DNA of 60,470 nucleotides. Origin: Limosilactobacillus balticus (lineage in GTDB: Bacteria; Bacillota; Bacilli; Lactobacillales; Lactobacillaceae). The DNA lies in NCBI RefSeq assembly GCF_014145615.1, contig NZ_JACIVH010000063.1, positions 1-60,470 of the forward strand, given 5' to 3'. This document shows positions 18,121 through 29,979 of the stretch, piece after piece (within the stretch, counting starts at the first letter, position 1; each line of letters begins with the position of its first letter). The notes below the pieces were generated by a model that did no database searches, was not told the origin of the DNA, and saw nothing but the letters and a program-made list of their open reading frames with translations. Position numbers and translations under genes: made by a program.

Positions 18121-19800
18121 TTAGCCAAGTTGTGAATCAATCAAGTTGGCAGCTAATTCTTTATTGTTACTGTAATCAACTGGAATATCTACCACAACCG
18201 GGCCATCAATATTAAAGGCTTGGCTGATTACCTTAGTAAGATCAGCCGGCTCATTTACCCGTAGTCCAGTTGCACCAAAACTCTCAGCGTACTTAACGAT
18301 ATCAACATTGCCAAACTTAACACCAGCTGCTTGGGGGTACTTCATCTCTTCTTGGAACTTAACCATATCATAATAGCCACCATCATTCCATACAATCGTT
18401 ACAACATTAAGATGGTATTGGACGGCTGTCGCTAATTCCGCCCCAGAGAAGAGGAAACCTCCATCTCCGCAAACTGCCACTGATTTATGTTCGGGATAAA
18501 GCATCGCTGCAACCATCGCCCATGGCAAGCCAACGCCTAGTGTTTGCATCCCGTTACTGATTAACAAGTGTCGTGGTTGGTAGCAGCGGAAATGTCGTGC
18601 CATCCAGATATAGTGGGAACCCACATCTAGCGCAACATGCATGTCATCAGTAACATTTTCTTGAATTGCATGCACAACCGCTAACGGATGACTGGCATCA
18701 TCACTTGCTGGTACTTGAATCTTTTTATCTTGGTCAAGTTCTTGCTTATATTTAGCGAGTTGCTCAGTGGCTGCAACAGGATATTCATACCCCTTTAGTA
18801 ACTTATCAAGCTCAGTTAAGCTTGTAGCAATATTACCAACTAGTTGCATGATTGGTGTATAGTGGTTATCAATTTGAGCTGGCAAGGTATCAAGGTTTAC
18901 AATTCGCAGATTCCCCTCCTTGTTCCAGTTCCGTGGTTCATATTCAATAGGATCATAACCAACAGCAATAACAAGGTCGCTTTGTTGAAGGAGCTGATCC
19001 CCAACTTGATTACGGAAAAGTCCAATTCGACCAAAGTATGATTGTTGTTCTAAGTCACGTGATACCACTCCAGCCGCTTGATATGTTTCAACAACAGGCA
19101 ATGAATAATCACTTAACAATTTGCGGAGAGCTACCGTAATCTCTTCATCTGCCCCTCGTTGACCAACTAAAATAACCGGCATTTTACTATTTTTAATTAA
19201 TTCGACTAGTTTTTGTAAGTCGTTTGGATCAGCAGGACCCATCTTAGGTGTTTCATAAATTGGCAATGGCTTTTCAGCTACCTCAGCATCATCAACATCT
19301 TGTGGAAGGCTAACGAAAGCTGCTCCCTTACGTGCAGCTTGACTTGCTTCAAATGCATTGGCCATGATCTCTGAAATGTTATTAGGATCTTGAATTTCAG
19401 CGCTATATTGCGTAATCGGTGCCATAATTTCAGTTGAAGGCGTGCTTTGGTGGGTTGCGCGGTGAAGGTCTTTCCGTTGTACTTGCCCCCCAATCGCTAA
19501 CATTGGATCTCCTTCTGCGTTAGCTGTCATGATCCCAGTTGCTAAATTACCAACCCCTGGACCAGAAGTGGCGATTGCGACCCCTGTTTTTCCGGTTAAG
19601 CGACCATAAGCTTGGGCCATAAACGCCGCATTTTGCTCATGCCGGGTAACAATTAATTTAGGTGCATCTTCACTGTTTTGACCATCTAGTCCTTCAAACA
19701 AACGGTCAATCTTCGCTCCGGGAATACCAAAGACGAGATTAACCCCGTGTTTTCTTAAACTATCAATAACAATATCGGCACCATGTAGTTTCTTTTCCAT
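18121..19800 (-). CDS. alsS: acetolactate synthase, catabolic
   Basis: TPP-dependent condensation of two pyruvates to acetolactate. The 559-aa protein shows the TPP-enzyme N-terminus LVFGIPGAKIDRLF, the catalytic Glu in VTRHEQNAAFMAQAYGR, and the diphosphate motif VCGDGGFLFSGAEL...IVWNDGGYYDMV. Pairing with alsD, and absence of an ilvN small-subunit gene or other ilv genes, points to the acetoin route and not to branched-chain amino acid synthesis. Its own promoter lies just upstream. Confidence 0.96.
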   Translation of the reverse strand: MEKKLHGADIVIDSLRKHGVNLVFGIPGAKIDRLFEGLDGQNSEDAPKLIVTRHEQNAAFMAQAYGRLTGKTGVAIATSGPGVGNLATGIMTANAEGDPMLAIGGQVQRKDLHRATHQSTPSTEIMAPITQYSAEIQDPNNISEIMANAFEASQAARKGAAFVSLPQDVDDAEVAEKPLPIYETPKMGPADPNDLQKLVELIKNSKMPVILVGQRGADEEITVALRKLLSDYSLPVVETYQAAGVVSRDLEQQSYFGRIGLFRNQVGDQLLQQSDLVIAVGYDPIEYEPRNWNKEGNLRIVNLDTLPAQIDNHYTPIMQLVGNIATSLTELDKLLKGYEYPVAATEQLAKYKQELDQDKKIQVPASDDASHPLAVVHAIQENVTDDMHVALDVGSHYIWMARHFRCYQPRHLLISNGMQTLGVGLPWAMVAAMLYPEHKSVAVCGDGGFLFSGAELATAVQYHLNVVTIVWNDGGYYDMVKFQEEMKYPQAAGVKFGNVDIVKYAESFGATGLRVNEPADLTKVISQAFNIDGPVVVDIPVDYSNNKELAANLIDSQLG

Positions 19801-19847
19801 TAGCCATTCACCTCTACCTAATTAAACTTATAAAACGATATACCTTT

Positions 19848-19876
19848 ACTCTAGTCCTTATTTTATGATTTCACAA
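19848..19876 (-). promoter_or_regulatory. alsS promoter
   Basis: TTGTGA (19871-19876), 17-nt spacer, TAGAGT (19848-19853). Confidence 0.55.
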
Positions 19877-19943
19877 GAAAACGATTAAGTTCACATAGCA
19901 GTATATCAATAACTTCAACCCGCTAACCTTGAAAAGTTTGTGA

Positions 19944-19983
19944 AAAAAACATCGATGTACGTTATTGCACAATCGATGTTTTG
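19944..19983 (-). terminator. fhs terminator
   Basis: AAAACATCGAT / ATCGATGTTTT stem with a U-rich tail, 10 nt after the fhs stop. Confidence 0.88.
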
Positions 19984-19993
19984 TGTTGGTTAT

Positions 19994-21655
19994 TTAGAAT
20001 AATCCAGTAATTTTACCATTATCGTCAATCGTCATGTTTACAGCAGCTGGTTCTTTAGGGAGGCCTGGCATTGTCATCATATTACCAGCTAAGGCCACGA
20101 TAAAGCCGGCACCGATCTTTGGTACCAATTCCCGAATATGGAAAGTAAAGTCAGTTGGGGCACCTAGTTGTTTTTGGTCATCTGTAAATGAATACTGGGT
20201 CTTAGCAATACATACTGGCAAATCATTCCATCCATACTTAGCAAATCGCTTCAATTGATTTTGTGCTTTACGGCTAAATGATACTTCTTTAGCGCCATAA
20301 ATCTGCTTAGCAATCTTCTCTAACTTAGTTTGAAGGTCATCAACTTGAACGTCATAGATATGAGTAAATTCACTTGGACTATCAGCAAGTTCGACTACTT
20401 TATTAGCCAAATCATGGGTACCTTTACCGCCCTTGGCCCAAGCATCAGTCAAAATTGCTTCAACATTTTGCTTAGCACAATCATCCTTAATCATTTGAAG
20501 TTCTTTATCGGTATCACTGACAAAATGATTGATTGCAACTACGATTGGTAACCCATATAATTGCATATTCTTAATGTGACGATTAAGGTTTGCCATACCT
20601 TTTTTCAGCGCATCAAGATTTTCTTCATTTAAGTCTGCAAGCTTGGCACCGCCATTGTATTCTAGCGCTCGGACAGTCGCTACGATGACAATTGCATCTG
20701 GATGCTTGCCAAGAACACGTTGTTTAATATCAAGGAATTTTTCCCCACCAAGGTCAGCCCCAAAGCCAGCTTCCGTTACAGTATAGTCAGAAAGGTCAAG
20801 GGCAGTTTGCGTCGCTAAAACACTATTACACCCATGGGCAATGTTGGCAAATGGCCCCCCATGAACAATAGTTGGGGTATGGTCTAAAGTTTGAACAAGG
20901 TTAGGCTTCAATGCGTCTTTCAAGATAATTGTAATTGCATCTTGAAAATTAAGCTGACCAACTGTAACTGGCTCCTTATCGTATGTATATCCAACTACAA
21001 TTCGGCTAATCCGTTCTTTCAAGTCATGGAGACTAGTTGAAAGGCATAAAATTGCCATCAACTCGGAAGCAGCTGTAATGTCGAAGCCCGTTTCACGTGG
21101 AACACCAGCCATTGGACCCCCAAGACCAGTAACTACATTCCGAAGCGCGCGATCGTTAACGTCTTCTACTCGTTTCCAGATAATTCGCCGCGGATCAAGG
21201 TTCATTGCATTATCACGCATAATATAGTTATCAATTAGAGCAGCCAACGTATTATTAGCACTAGTAAGCGCATGTAAGTCACCGGTAAAGTTCAGGTTAA
21301 TATCTTCCATTGGAACAACCTGACTATATCCACCACCAGTTGCACCACCTTTTATTCCAAAAACGGGACCCATTGATGGTTCACGCATTGCAATCGTTGT
21401 CTGATAATTTAACTGGTTTAATGCATCCCCTAAGCCAATGAGGACAGTCGACTTTCCTTCACCAGCAGGAGTGGGGTTGATGGACGTAACTAAAATTAGT
21501 TTATGTTTTTTATCAGGTAAAGGCTTTATATTTAAATCAATTTTAGCTTTGTACTTACCATATTGTTCGATTTCGTCTTCTGAAAGTCCGAGTTTCTCAG
21601 CAATTTCTGTAATTGGTTCCAGTGTCGCTTGGTCTGCAATCTCAATATCTGTCAT
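19994..21655 (-). CDS. fhs: formate-tetrahydrofolate ligase
   Basis: ATP-dependent formation of 10-formyl-THF from formate and THF, the one-carbon donor for PurN and PurH. The 553-aa protein has the P-loop [14 protein letters not shown] and the family motif [23 protein letters not shown]. Two PurBox-type CGAAC sites upstream suggest co-regulation with the pur operons. A parS-like 16-mer lies inside the gene (21089-21104). Confidence 0.98.
   Translation of the reverse strand: MTDIEIADQATLEPITEIAEKLGLSEDEIEQYGKYKAKIDLNIKPLPDKKHKLILVTSINPTPAGEGKSTVLIGLGDALNQLNYQTTIAMREPSMGPVFGIKGGATGGGYSQVVPMEDINLNFTGDLHALTSANNTLAALIDNYIMRDNAMNLDPRRIIWKRVEDVNDRALRNVVTGLGGPMAGVPRETGFDITAASELMAILCLSTSLHDLKERISRIVVGYTYDKEPVTVGQLNFQDAITIILKDALKPNLVQTLDHTPTIVHGGPFANIAHGCNSVLATQTALDLSDYTVTEAGFGADLGGEKFLDIKQRVLGKHPDAIVIVATVRALEYNGGAKLADLNEENLDALKKGMANLNRHIKNMQLYGLPIVVAINHFVSDTDKELQMIKDDCAKQNVEAILTDAWAKGGKGTHDLANKVVELADSPSEFTHIYDVQVDDLQTKLEKIAKQIYGAKEVSFSRKAQNQLKRFAKYGWNDLPVCIAKTQYSFTDDQKQLGAPTDFTFHIRELVPKIGAGFIVALAGNMMTMPGLPKEPAAVNMTIDDNGKITGLF
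21089..21104. other. parS-like centromere site inside fhs
   Basis: The - strand reads TGTTCCACGTGAAACG, 15 of 16 positions identical to the Bacillus subtilis parS TGTTCCACGTGAAACA. It lies within fhs and about 23 kb from parA-parB. ParB spreads from such sites in Firmicutes. Binding here is inferred from sequence only. Confidence 0.7.
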
Positions 21656-21693
21656 GAATATCAGCTTCCTTTCTTTAGGCCTATCTTAATTTC

Positions 21694-21699
21694 ATTATA
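21694..21699 (-). promoter_or_regulatory. fhs -10 element
   Basis: Perfect TATAAT on the - strand, 38 bp upstream of the ATG. No strong -35 is visible, consistent with activator dependence, but that is an inference. Confidence 0.5.
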
Positions 21700-21734
21700 C
21701 ACTAACTCAAGACTTTTTCAGCCATTCCGCAAAA

Positions 21735-21789
21735 TAAGTTCGATTCTTATTAACTTTCTTTAACTCACACATCCAAATTGTTCGGATAA
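21735..21789 (-). promoter_or_regulatory. Two PurBoxes upstream of fhs
   Basis: GAATCGAACTTAT (core at 21738-21742) and ATTATCCGAACAAT (core at 21780-21784). The second keeps the full CCGAAC of the PurR box and matches the consensus at nearly every position. Both are in the same orientation, 42 bp apart. Confidence 0.65.
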
Positions 21790-21793
21790 TAAA

Positions 21794-21836
21794 AAGTGAA
21801 AAATAAATTTCCGCTATGGAATTTTATTTTTCACTT
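21794..21836 (-). terminator. Terminator overlapping the 3' end of the AI-2E family gene
   Basis: Stem AAGTGAAAAATAAA... / ...TTTATTTTTCACTT with a U-rich tail. Its 5' arm includes the last codons of the upstream gene. Confidence 0.85.
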
Positions 21837-22867
21837 ACTTCTTTTTTTATTCTTTTCGCTCCACGAATTGGTTTTACACCTAATACATCAAGCAAGAAGG
21901 TAAAGATTGGTACTCCAACAATCAATCCCCATGTACCAAAAAGATGTTCACCAATCAATAATACAATAAAGGTATAAAAAATTGGGAGATCTGTCCGGCT
22001 AGACATAAACTTAGGGTTTAAAACGTAGGCCTCCAGAGTATGAATGATGATGATCATAATGATAATATAGACCACATCGCGAACTCCGCCAACTGAGTAA
22101 CCGACCATCGCCAATGGAATTGTTGAAATAATTACGCCGGCAACTGGAACCAAACTAAAGATAAATACAATTAAGGACAGCGCGAAAATCTGCGGCATAT
22201 GCATAAACAGCAATCCGATTGTTGTGATAACGGTATTGCAAATTGCGATGAAGAACTGAGCCTCTAATACTACCCCAAAAGTATTGACAAATTTCTTGCC
22301 AAAATAATCAATATCCTGGAAAAACCAGCCAAAATCACTATCTAAAAAGCTATGAGAAAATTCGTTCATCTGTTTTAATTCAAGTGTATAGAAAAAGCTC
22401 AAGATTAAAGACATTACAAATGAAACGGTAATGGCACCAATACTTGTCAACGTACTAACCGCGATCGTTATTCCATGTCGAACCTGGCTCATAATGGTAG
22501 CTGTACTTACGTAATGACTGACATAACGATATATCATCGTCGCTTGGTGAGTACTATAGAAATGAACTACTGAATTAACCATTTTAACAACTTGCCGAGA
22601 CAAAACTGGTAAATAACGTGTCACTCCTAAATATAAAAGAACAATCAATAACACATAGGTCACAATTACAATTAAACTTGTCGACATTCGTGGCAACCAC
22701 CGCTGAACGAGTCTTACCCAACTAACAACAAGATAAGTAAGAATAAACGTAAATAAAATTAAATTCATCATTGATCTCATTAACCAGAGTACGACAATGA
22801 TTAATAATAAAACGGTGAAGCGCCGTAGTTTCACATTCTCAATAAAATGCTTCCAGACATTCGTCAT
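21824..22867 (-). CDS. AI-2E family transporter (PerM/UPF0118)
   Basis: A 347-aa polytopic membrane protein with about eight hydrophobic helices: two at the N-terminus (residues 15-55), one near 65-85, a membrane-dipping pair near 140-165 and a C-terminal group. The C-terminal AYVLNPKFMSSRTDLPIFYTFIVLLIGEHLFGTWGLIVGVPIF is the family hallmark. Family members have been linked to AI-2 export, Na+/H+ antiport or are uncharacterised; I cannot choose. It is a single gene with its own terminator, divergent from cfa. Confidence 0.85.
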   Translation of the reverse strand: MTNVWKHFIENVKLRRFTVLLLIIVVLWLMRSMMNLILFTFILTYLVVSWVRLVQRWLPRMSTSLIVIVTYVLLIVLLYLGVTRYLPVLSRQVVKMVNSVVHFYSTHQATMIYRYVSHYVSTATIMSQVRHGITIAVSTLTSIGAITVSFVMSLILSFFYTLELKQMNEFSHSFLDSDFGWFFQDIDYFGKKFVNTFGVVLEAQFFIAICNTVITTIGLLFMHMPQIFALSLIVFIFSLVPVAGVIISTIPLAMVGYSVGGVRDVVYIIIMIIIIHTLEAYVLNPKFMSSRTDLPIFYTFIVLLIGEHLFGTWGLIVGVPIFTFLLDVLGVKPIRGAKRIKKEVSEK

Positions 22868-22995
22868 TCAATCATCTCCCCTATTTTTCCTACTAATTAG
22901 CATAGTAGCAATCTTTCATTTTTTCAGCAATTAGTTTATCGCTTTCTTATGAAATGTTTTTTATAAATTGTCTTGAAACACTTTTATTTTAAGGG

Positions 22996-23004
22996 TGTTA
23001 TAAT
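22996..23004 (+). promoter_or_regulatory. cfa promoter (extended -10)
   Basis: TG-T-TATAAT (TATAAT at 22999-23004), with a poorly spaced TTGAAA upstream. The start codon is 35 nt downstream. Confidence 0.6.
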
Positions 23005-23038
23005 AAATACTATTATTGCAGAAAGAAGGATGCGTTTC

Positions 23039-24214
23039 ATGTTAGAAAAGACGTTCTATAAGTCACTACTAAAGCACTCATTTAACATTCCAGTAAAGAT
23101 CGTATTTTGGGATGGATCAAGTGTTATCTATGGTGACGGAACTCCCGAGGTAACTATCACTTTTAAGGAAAAAATTCCAATGCGTGATATTACCAAGAAC
23201 GCCTCAATTGCACTTGGGGAAGCCTACATGGATAAGAAGATTGAGATCCAGGGTAGCATTCAAGAATTGATCGAGTCAGCATATGAAAGTGCTGATAGTT
23301 TTATGCGAAATTCTAAGTTCCGCAAATTTTTGCCTAAACAAGGCCACTCAGAAAAAGAGAGCGAAAATGATGTTCAAAGTCATTATGATGTTGGAAACGA
23401 CTTTTATAAATTATGGCTTGACGACACTCTAACTTACTCATGTGCTTACTTTACTGATGGTAACCATGATGATCTTACAAAAGCACAAATTGATAAGGTT
23501 CATCACATCTTAAAGAAGCTTGATCCAAAGCCTGGCAAAACATTGCTTGACATCGGATGTGGTTGGGGAACATTAATGTTAACCGCTGCTAAAGAATATG
23601 GCTTAAAAGTTACCGGGGTTACTTTAAGCGAAGAACAATACCGTCTTGTTAAGGAACGGATTGAAAAAGAAGGTTTGCAAGACGTTGCCGAAGTTAAACT
23701 TGTTGATTATCGTGAACTTGGTGACCAAAAGTGGGATTACATTACATCCGTTGGTATGTTTGAACACGTTGGAAAAGAAAATCTGGGCCTTTACTTTAAG
23801 GATATCCAAGGTTACCTTGCCGATGATGGGGTTGCCTTGATTCATGGTATTACTCGTCAACAAGGCGGTGCATATAATGGGTGGATTAACAAGTATATCT
23901 TCCCTGGCGGCTATGTACCTGGTCTTGAAGAAATGATCGGTCACATTGAAGAAAATCATATGCAAATCGCTGATATCGAAATGCTTCGTCGTCACTATCA
24001 ACGCACCCTCGAAATTTGGGATATGAACTTTAATGAACATCGTGACCAAATTCTTGATATGATGGGTGAACGTTTTACACGAATGTGGGATCTATATCTT
24101 CAAGCATGTGCTGCATCATTTGAATCGGGAAACATTGATGTTATCCAATACTTAATTACCAAGGGTCCATCTGGTAAGAACTTACCAATGACGCGGGATT
24201 ACATGACCAAATAG
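23039..24214 (+). CDS. cfa: cyclopropane-fatty-acyl-phospholipid synthase
   Basis: Adds a methylene group from S-adenosylmethionine across the double bond of membrane phospholipid acyl chains, an acid-stress adaptation in lactobacilli. The 391-aa protein has [25 protein letters not shown] and the SAM-binding [10 protein letters not shown] near residues 169-178, then GVTLSEEQY and the catalytic-region GGYVPG. I start at ATG 23039, 8 nt after AGAAGGA; upstream in-frame ATGs lack a ribosome-binding site. It is one of only two + strand genes, with its own promoter and terminator. Confidence 0.97.
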   Translation: MLEKTFYKSLLKHSFNIPVKIVFWDGSSVIYGDGTPEVTITFKEKIPMRDITKNASIALGEAYMDKKIEIQGSIQELIESAYESADSFMRNSKFRKFLPKQGHSEKESENDVQSHYDVGNDFYKLWLDDTLTYSCAYFTDGNHDDLTKAQIDKVHHILKKLDPKPGKTLLDIGCGWGTLMLTAAKEYGLKVTGVTLSEEQYRLVKERIEKEGLQDVAEVKLVDYRELGDQKWDYITSVGMFEHVGKENLGLYFKDIQGYLADDGVALIHGITRQQGGAYNGWINKYIFPGGYVPGLEEMIGHIEENHMQIADIEMLRRHYQRTLEIWDMNFNEHRDQILDMMGERFTRMWDLYLQACAASFESGNIDVIQYLITKGPSGKNLPMTRDYMTK

Positions 24215-24225
24215 AATAACAAATA

Positions 24226-24262
24226 GGCCTCCAACGTTCGGTTTGATCGGGCGATGGAGGCC
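24226..24262 (+). terminator. cfa terminator
   Basis: GGCCTCCA / TGGAGGCC stem followed by an imperfect ATTATTAT tail. Confidence 0.7.
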
Positions 24263-24394
24263 ATTATTATATCGTTCGTTATCATCATGACACTGCTGAT
24301 GGCTTTACAAAATCAATTCTCAATCAATGTATTCCCTTTCATTTTTGATTACGTTAAAATATAGACATAATTACCTATGAAGGGATGTTTAATC

Positions 24395-25036
24395 ATGGAT
24401 GGTGCGATTTTTTCGCTTAATAATATCTTTATTAATACAAATAAGTTAGCCTTTACTGCATGGCAACGTTTTGCAATGTATGAATTTGGGATGGGATTAC
24501 CTGGAAAATTAGCTTCCCAATTCGATAACCTTACTCCTTCGCAAGGGCTTTCCCTTGTCTTAGCACATTTTAATGCTAATCCTGCCCCCAGCGAAAGGGC
24601 TTCAATGATTGCAGAATGGCAAAAATTCCTTAACGAAGAAGCAGATAGCCTGAGTGAAAAAGATCAACTTCCAGGAATTAAGCGTCTTTTACTAAATCTC
24701 TATGATCATTATGTTAAAATTGCCGTTTTAGATCCTAATGGGGATGTGCAAAATGTCCTCAAACAAATTGGCCTTGATAATTATGTCGATAGTATCGTTA
24801 ATACTAATGATAAAGAAAACCCATATCTAACTGCTGTTAATCAATTAAATCTTGTCGGCGCTAATTGCATTGGAGTTGGAACGACAGCTCATGATATTGA
24901 AAATGTTCACCACATAAATGCGATTGCAATTGGTGTTGGTGATGCCAAAACATTAGCAAATGCAGATTATCAAGTAGTACAAGTTGGTGACTTACGCTAC
25001 CCAATGCTCCAAAAGATTTGGGAAGATAAGCAATAA
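24395..25036 (+). CDS. degenerate HAD-family (beta-phosphoglucomutase-like) protein, catalytic residues lost
   Basis: This 213-aa protein aligns by eye with beta-phosphoglucomutase-type HAD proteins over its length. FSLNNIFINTNKLAFTAW sits where the family has the F-D-L-D-G-V...T-D-T...F-R-A-W pattern, so the nucleophile Asp becomes Ser and the acid/base Asp becomes Asn. The C-terminal metal motif (usually E-D-S-x-x-G-I) reads GTTAHDIEN. The fold looks intact (IGLDNYVDSIV, AIAIGVGD) but classic phosphatase or mutase chemistry is unlikely. The start at 24395 has GAAGGGA 9 nt upstream. It is flanked by cfa and a terminator, as a single gene. Function unknown. Confidence 0.75.
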   Translation: MDGAIFSLNNIFINTNKLAFTAWQRFAMYEFGMGLPGKLASQFDNLTPSQGLSLVLAHFNANPAPSERASMIAEWQKFLNEEADSLSEKDQLPGIKRLLLNLYDHYVKIAVLDPNGDVQNVLKQIGLDNYVDSIVNTNDKENPYLTAVNQLNLVGANCIGVGTTAHDIENVHHINAIAIGVGDAKTLANADYQVVQVGDLRYPMLQKIWEDKQ

Positions 25037-25040
25037 GATA

Positions 25041-25095
25041 AAGCCTAAGATTAATTCAGATTAACATTTTTCTGAATCAATCTTAGGCTTTTTTG
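25041..25095 (+). terminator. Terminator after the HAD-like gene
   Basis: AAGCCTAAGATT...AATCTTAGGCTT stem with a long inner helix and a U6 run, between convergent genes. Confidence 0.9.
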
Positions 25096-25107
25096 ATAAT
25101 CAATTTA

Positions 25108-25745
25108 TTATGATGCTTGCTCTTTACTCCAGCTTAACGGGTCTTTTCGCCATTCTTGAAGAGATTTGAGGTGGTCTGCACTAATTTGGTTATTTTCCTT
25201 TGCAACCTTAATCAAAGTCATATAGTCCGTTACCGAATAGTACTTCAGCCCATTTGCCATAAAGTTTTGCTCGGCGGCAGGCAAATCATAAGTAAAGACA
25301 GAAACAACGCCAATTACTTTTCCGCCTGCATTGTTAACTGCCCGCACAGCATTTAGTACACTGCCACCAGTTGAAATAAGATCATCAATTACAACGACTT
25401 TTTGTCCTTCCTTAAGAACCCCTTCAATTTGCTTGCCTTGACCATGATCTTTCGGTTTAGTCCGAACGTAAATCATCGGTAATTCCATATTTTGAGCAAC
25501 CCATGCCGCATGAGGAATCCCAGCAGTTGCTGTCCCGACAATAACATCGACCGCACTAAAATGGAGTTTAATTTGTTCAACCATCCCATTAAAAATTGCT
25601 TGCCGAACTTCTGGATAAGAAATCGTTAATCGATTATCTGTATAGATTGGGGATTTTAGACCACTTGCCCAGGTAAATGGCTGGTCTGGACTAAGAGTAA
25701 CAGCATGAATATCTAATAATGCTTTTGCAACGCGTTGTGAATATG

Positions 25746-25749
<4 letters not shown>
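25108..25749 (-). CDS. pyrE: orotate phosphoribosyltransferase
   Basis: Joins orotate to PRPP to give OMP. The 213-aa protein has FTWASGLKSPIYTDNR, VGTATAGIPHAAWVA, the catalytic-loop YVRTKPKDHGQGKQIEG and the PRPP motif VVVIDDLISTGGSVL. Last gene of the pyr operon; its ATG overlaps the pyrF stop (ATGA). Confidence 0.98.
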
Positions 25750-28692
<2,943 letters not shown>

Positions 28693-28705
28693 CGTAATCA
28701 CCTTT

Positions 28706-29635
28706 TTACATCAATCCTTGGTAACGAAGAACTCGACTAAGAATTGCCATCCGGGTATATACGCCGTTTGTCATTTGTTGGAAAATGCGGGAATTAGGCG
28801 CTTCAACAAGGGAACTATCGATTTCAACACCTCGGTTAACAGGTGCCGGATGCATAATGATTGCACCCTGCTTCATCTTTGCGGCTCGCTCTAAAGTTAA
28901 ACCATAAGCTTGGTGATATTGATTAGCATCAAAAGCCTGACCGTCAGCAGTCGTTAACCGTTCATTTTGAACTCGTAGTAAATTAACTACATCCATTTTG
29001 GGAAGCAATTCGTCAAAGTCACCAAAAGTTCCATATTGTTCCAGTGTAGGATCATACCATTTTTCTGGACCAGCAAAGTAAACCTCTGCTCCTAGACGAT
29101 TAAGCATCATTGCATTTGAGTGCGCTACTCGTGAGTGACTAAGATCACCAATAATTAGTACTTTCAAGCCCTTGAAGTCGCCAAATTCTTCATTAATTGT
29201 CATCATATCAAGCAAACATTGCGATGGGTGTTGACCACTACCATCACCACCATTTACAATTCCAATTTCAAGGTCTGAATGGTTAACCAATTGTTTGTAG
29301 TATTCATTTTCAGGATGACGAATTACCGCAACATTTACACCGATTGATTCCATCGTCTTAACAGTGTCATAGAGGCTTTCCCCTTTCTTCACTGAACTTG
29401 TGCCCGCTTCGAATTCTAATACCTTCATCCCCAACTTCATCTGTGCCATTTGAAAACTGGTCTTTGTTCGGGTTGAATTTTCAAAGAAGAGGTTAACCGC
29501 ATATGCAGGTGCAGTGAGAACCGCTTGCTTTCCAGCTTTATATGCTTGAGCTTCATGAATCAAATCAATTGCATCTGCTGTGTCCATATCGGCAACTGTT
29601 ACTAAATTTGGTTGAATTCTTTCTGTACTAATCAT
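28706..29635 (-). CDS. pyrB: aspartate carbamoyltransferase, catalytic chain
   Basis: Transfers carbamoyl phosphate to aspartate, the first committed pyrimidine step. The 309-aa protein has the carbamoyl-phosphate motif [34 protein letters not shown] and [16 protein letters not shown] is 8 nt upstream of ATG 29635. No regulatory chain gene is present. It is the first structural gene of the pyr operon, directly after the PyrR leader. Confidence 0.98.
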   Translation of the reverse strand: MISTERIQPNLVTVADMDTADAIDLIHEAQAYKAGKQAVLTAPAYAVNLFFENSTRTKTSFQMAQMKLGMKVLEFEAGTSSVKKGESLYDTVKTMESIGVNVAVIRHPENEYYKQLVNHSDLEIGIVNGGDGSGQHPSQCLLDMMTINEEFGDFKGLKVLIIGDLSHSRVAHSNAMMLNRLGAEVYFAGPEKWYDPTLEQYGTFGDFDELLPKMDVVNLLRVQNERLTTADGQAFDANQYHQAYGLTLERAAKMKQGAIIMHPAPVNRGVEIDSSLVEAPNSRIFQQMTNGVYTRMAILSRVLRYQGLM

Positions 29636-29659
29636 CAATAGCGCTCCTTTTCCAGTCTA

Positions 29660-29714
29660 ATTACAACAAAACAGTGATAACTTCCCATTTAGATTTCGAG
29701 AGTCATCACTGTTT
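29660..29714 (-). terminator. pyr leader terminator 2 (proximal to pyrB)
   Basis: 13-bp stem AACAGTGATGACT / AGTTATCACTGTT (29701-29713 with 29670-29682, one G-U) and a UUUUG tail, 25 nt upstream of the pyrB ribosome-binding site. Confidence 0.8.
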
Positions 29715-29748
29715 GCTTTTAGGATATAAGTAGGCTAAAAACAACTTA

Positions 29749-29769
29749 CCGTTCTGCTCTCTCTGGAAA
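29749..29769 (-). promoter_or_regulatory. Second PyrR-binding-loop-like sequence
   Basis: The - strand reads TTTCCAGAGAGAGCAGAACGG. It keeps the UCCNGNGAG and NNAANGG parts of the PyrR loop consensus I remember (ARUCCNGNGAGGYUNNAANGG), with changes in between. It precedes terminator 2 by about 35 nt, the usual attenuator order. Confidence 0.6.
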
Positions 29770-29841
29770 CAATTAAATGGTCGGTCGTTTCAAAATACCT
29801 ATTGATTTTACTGGCGCATTCTTGGTGCCATTGCTTAAAAG

Positions 29842-29871
29842 AAAAACCTCCTCAGCAATAGCTAAGAAGGT
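29842..29871 (-). terminator. pyr leader terminator 1
   Basis: 11-bp stem ACCTTCTTAGC / GCTGAGGAGGT (29861-29871 with 29846-29856, two G-U pairs), loop UAUU, followed by UUUUUCUUUU. Confidence 0.8.
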
Positions 29872-29889
29872 GTACTTAAACGCTCAATT

Positions 29890-29914
29890 AAATCCTTCCT
29901 AGCCTCACAGGACT
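29890..29914 (-). promoter_or_regulatory. PyrR-binding loop 1 of the pyr attenuator
   Basis: AGTCCTGTGAGGCTAGGAAGG on the - strand matches the PyrR anti-antiterminator loop consensus. In the B. subtilis paradigm UMP-bound PyrR stabilises this loop and lets the downstream terminator form, shutting the pyr genes off when pyrimidines are plentiful. Confidence 0.88.
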
Positions 29915-29941
29915 AAGTTAAAGGTATTTTTGTTATTTATG

Positions 29942-29970
29942 ATAATAAGCGCAGTTTTCTAAATTGTCAA
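29942..29970 (-). promoter_or_regulatory. pyr operon promoter
   Basis: TTGACA (29965-29970), 17-nt spacer, TATTAT (29942-29947). Transcription starts about 300 nt before pyrB; the whole 29636-29940 stretch is untranslated leader. Confidence 0.85.
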
Positions 29971-29979
29971 ATCTTTTTT

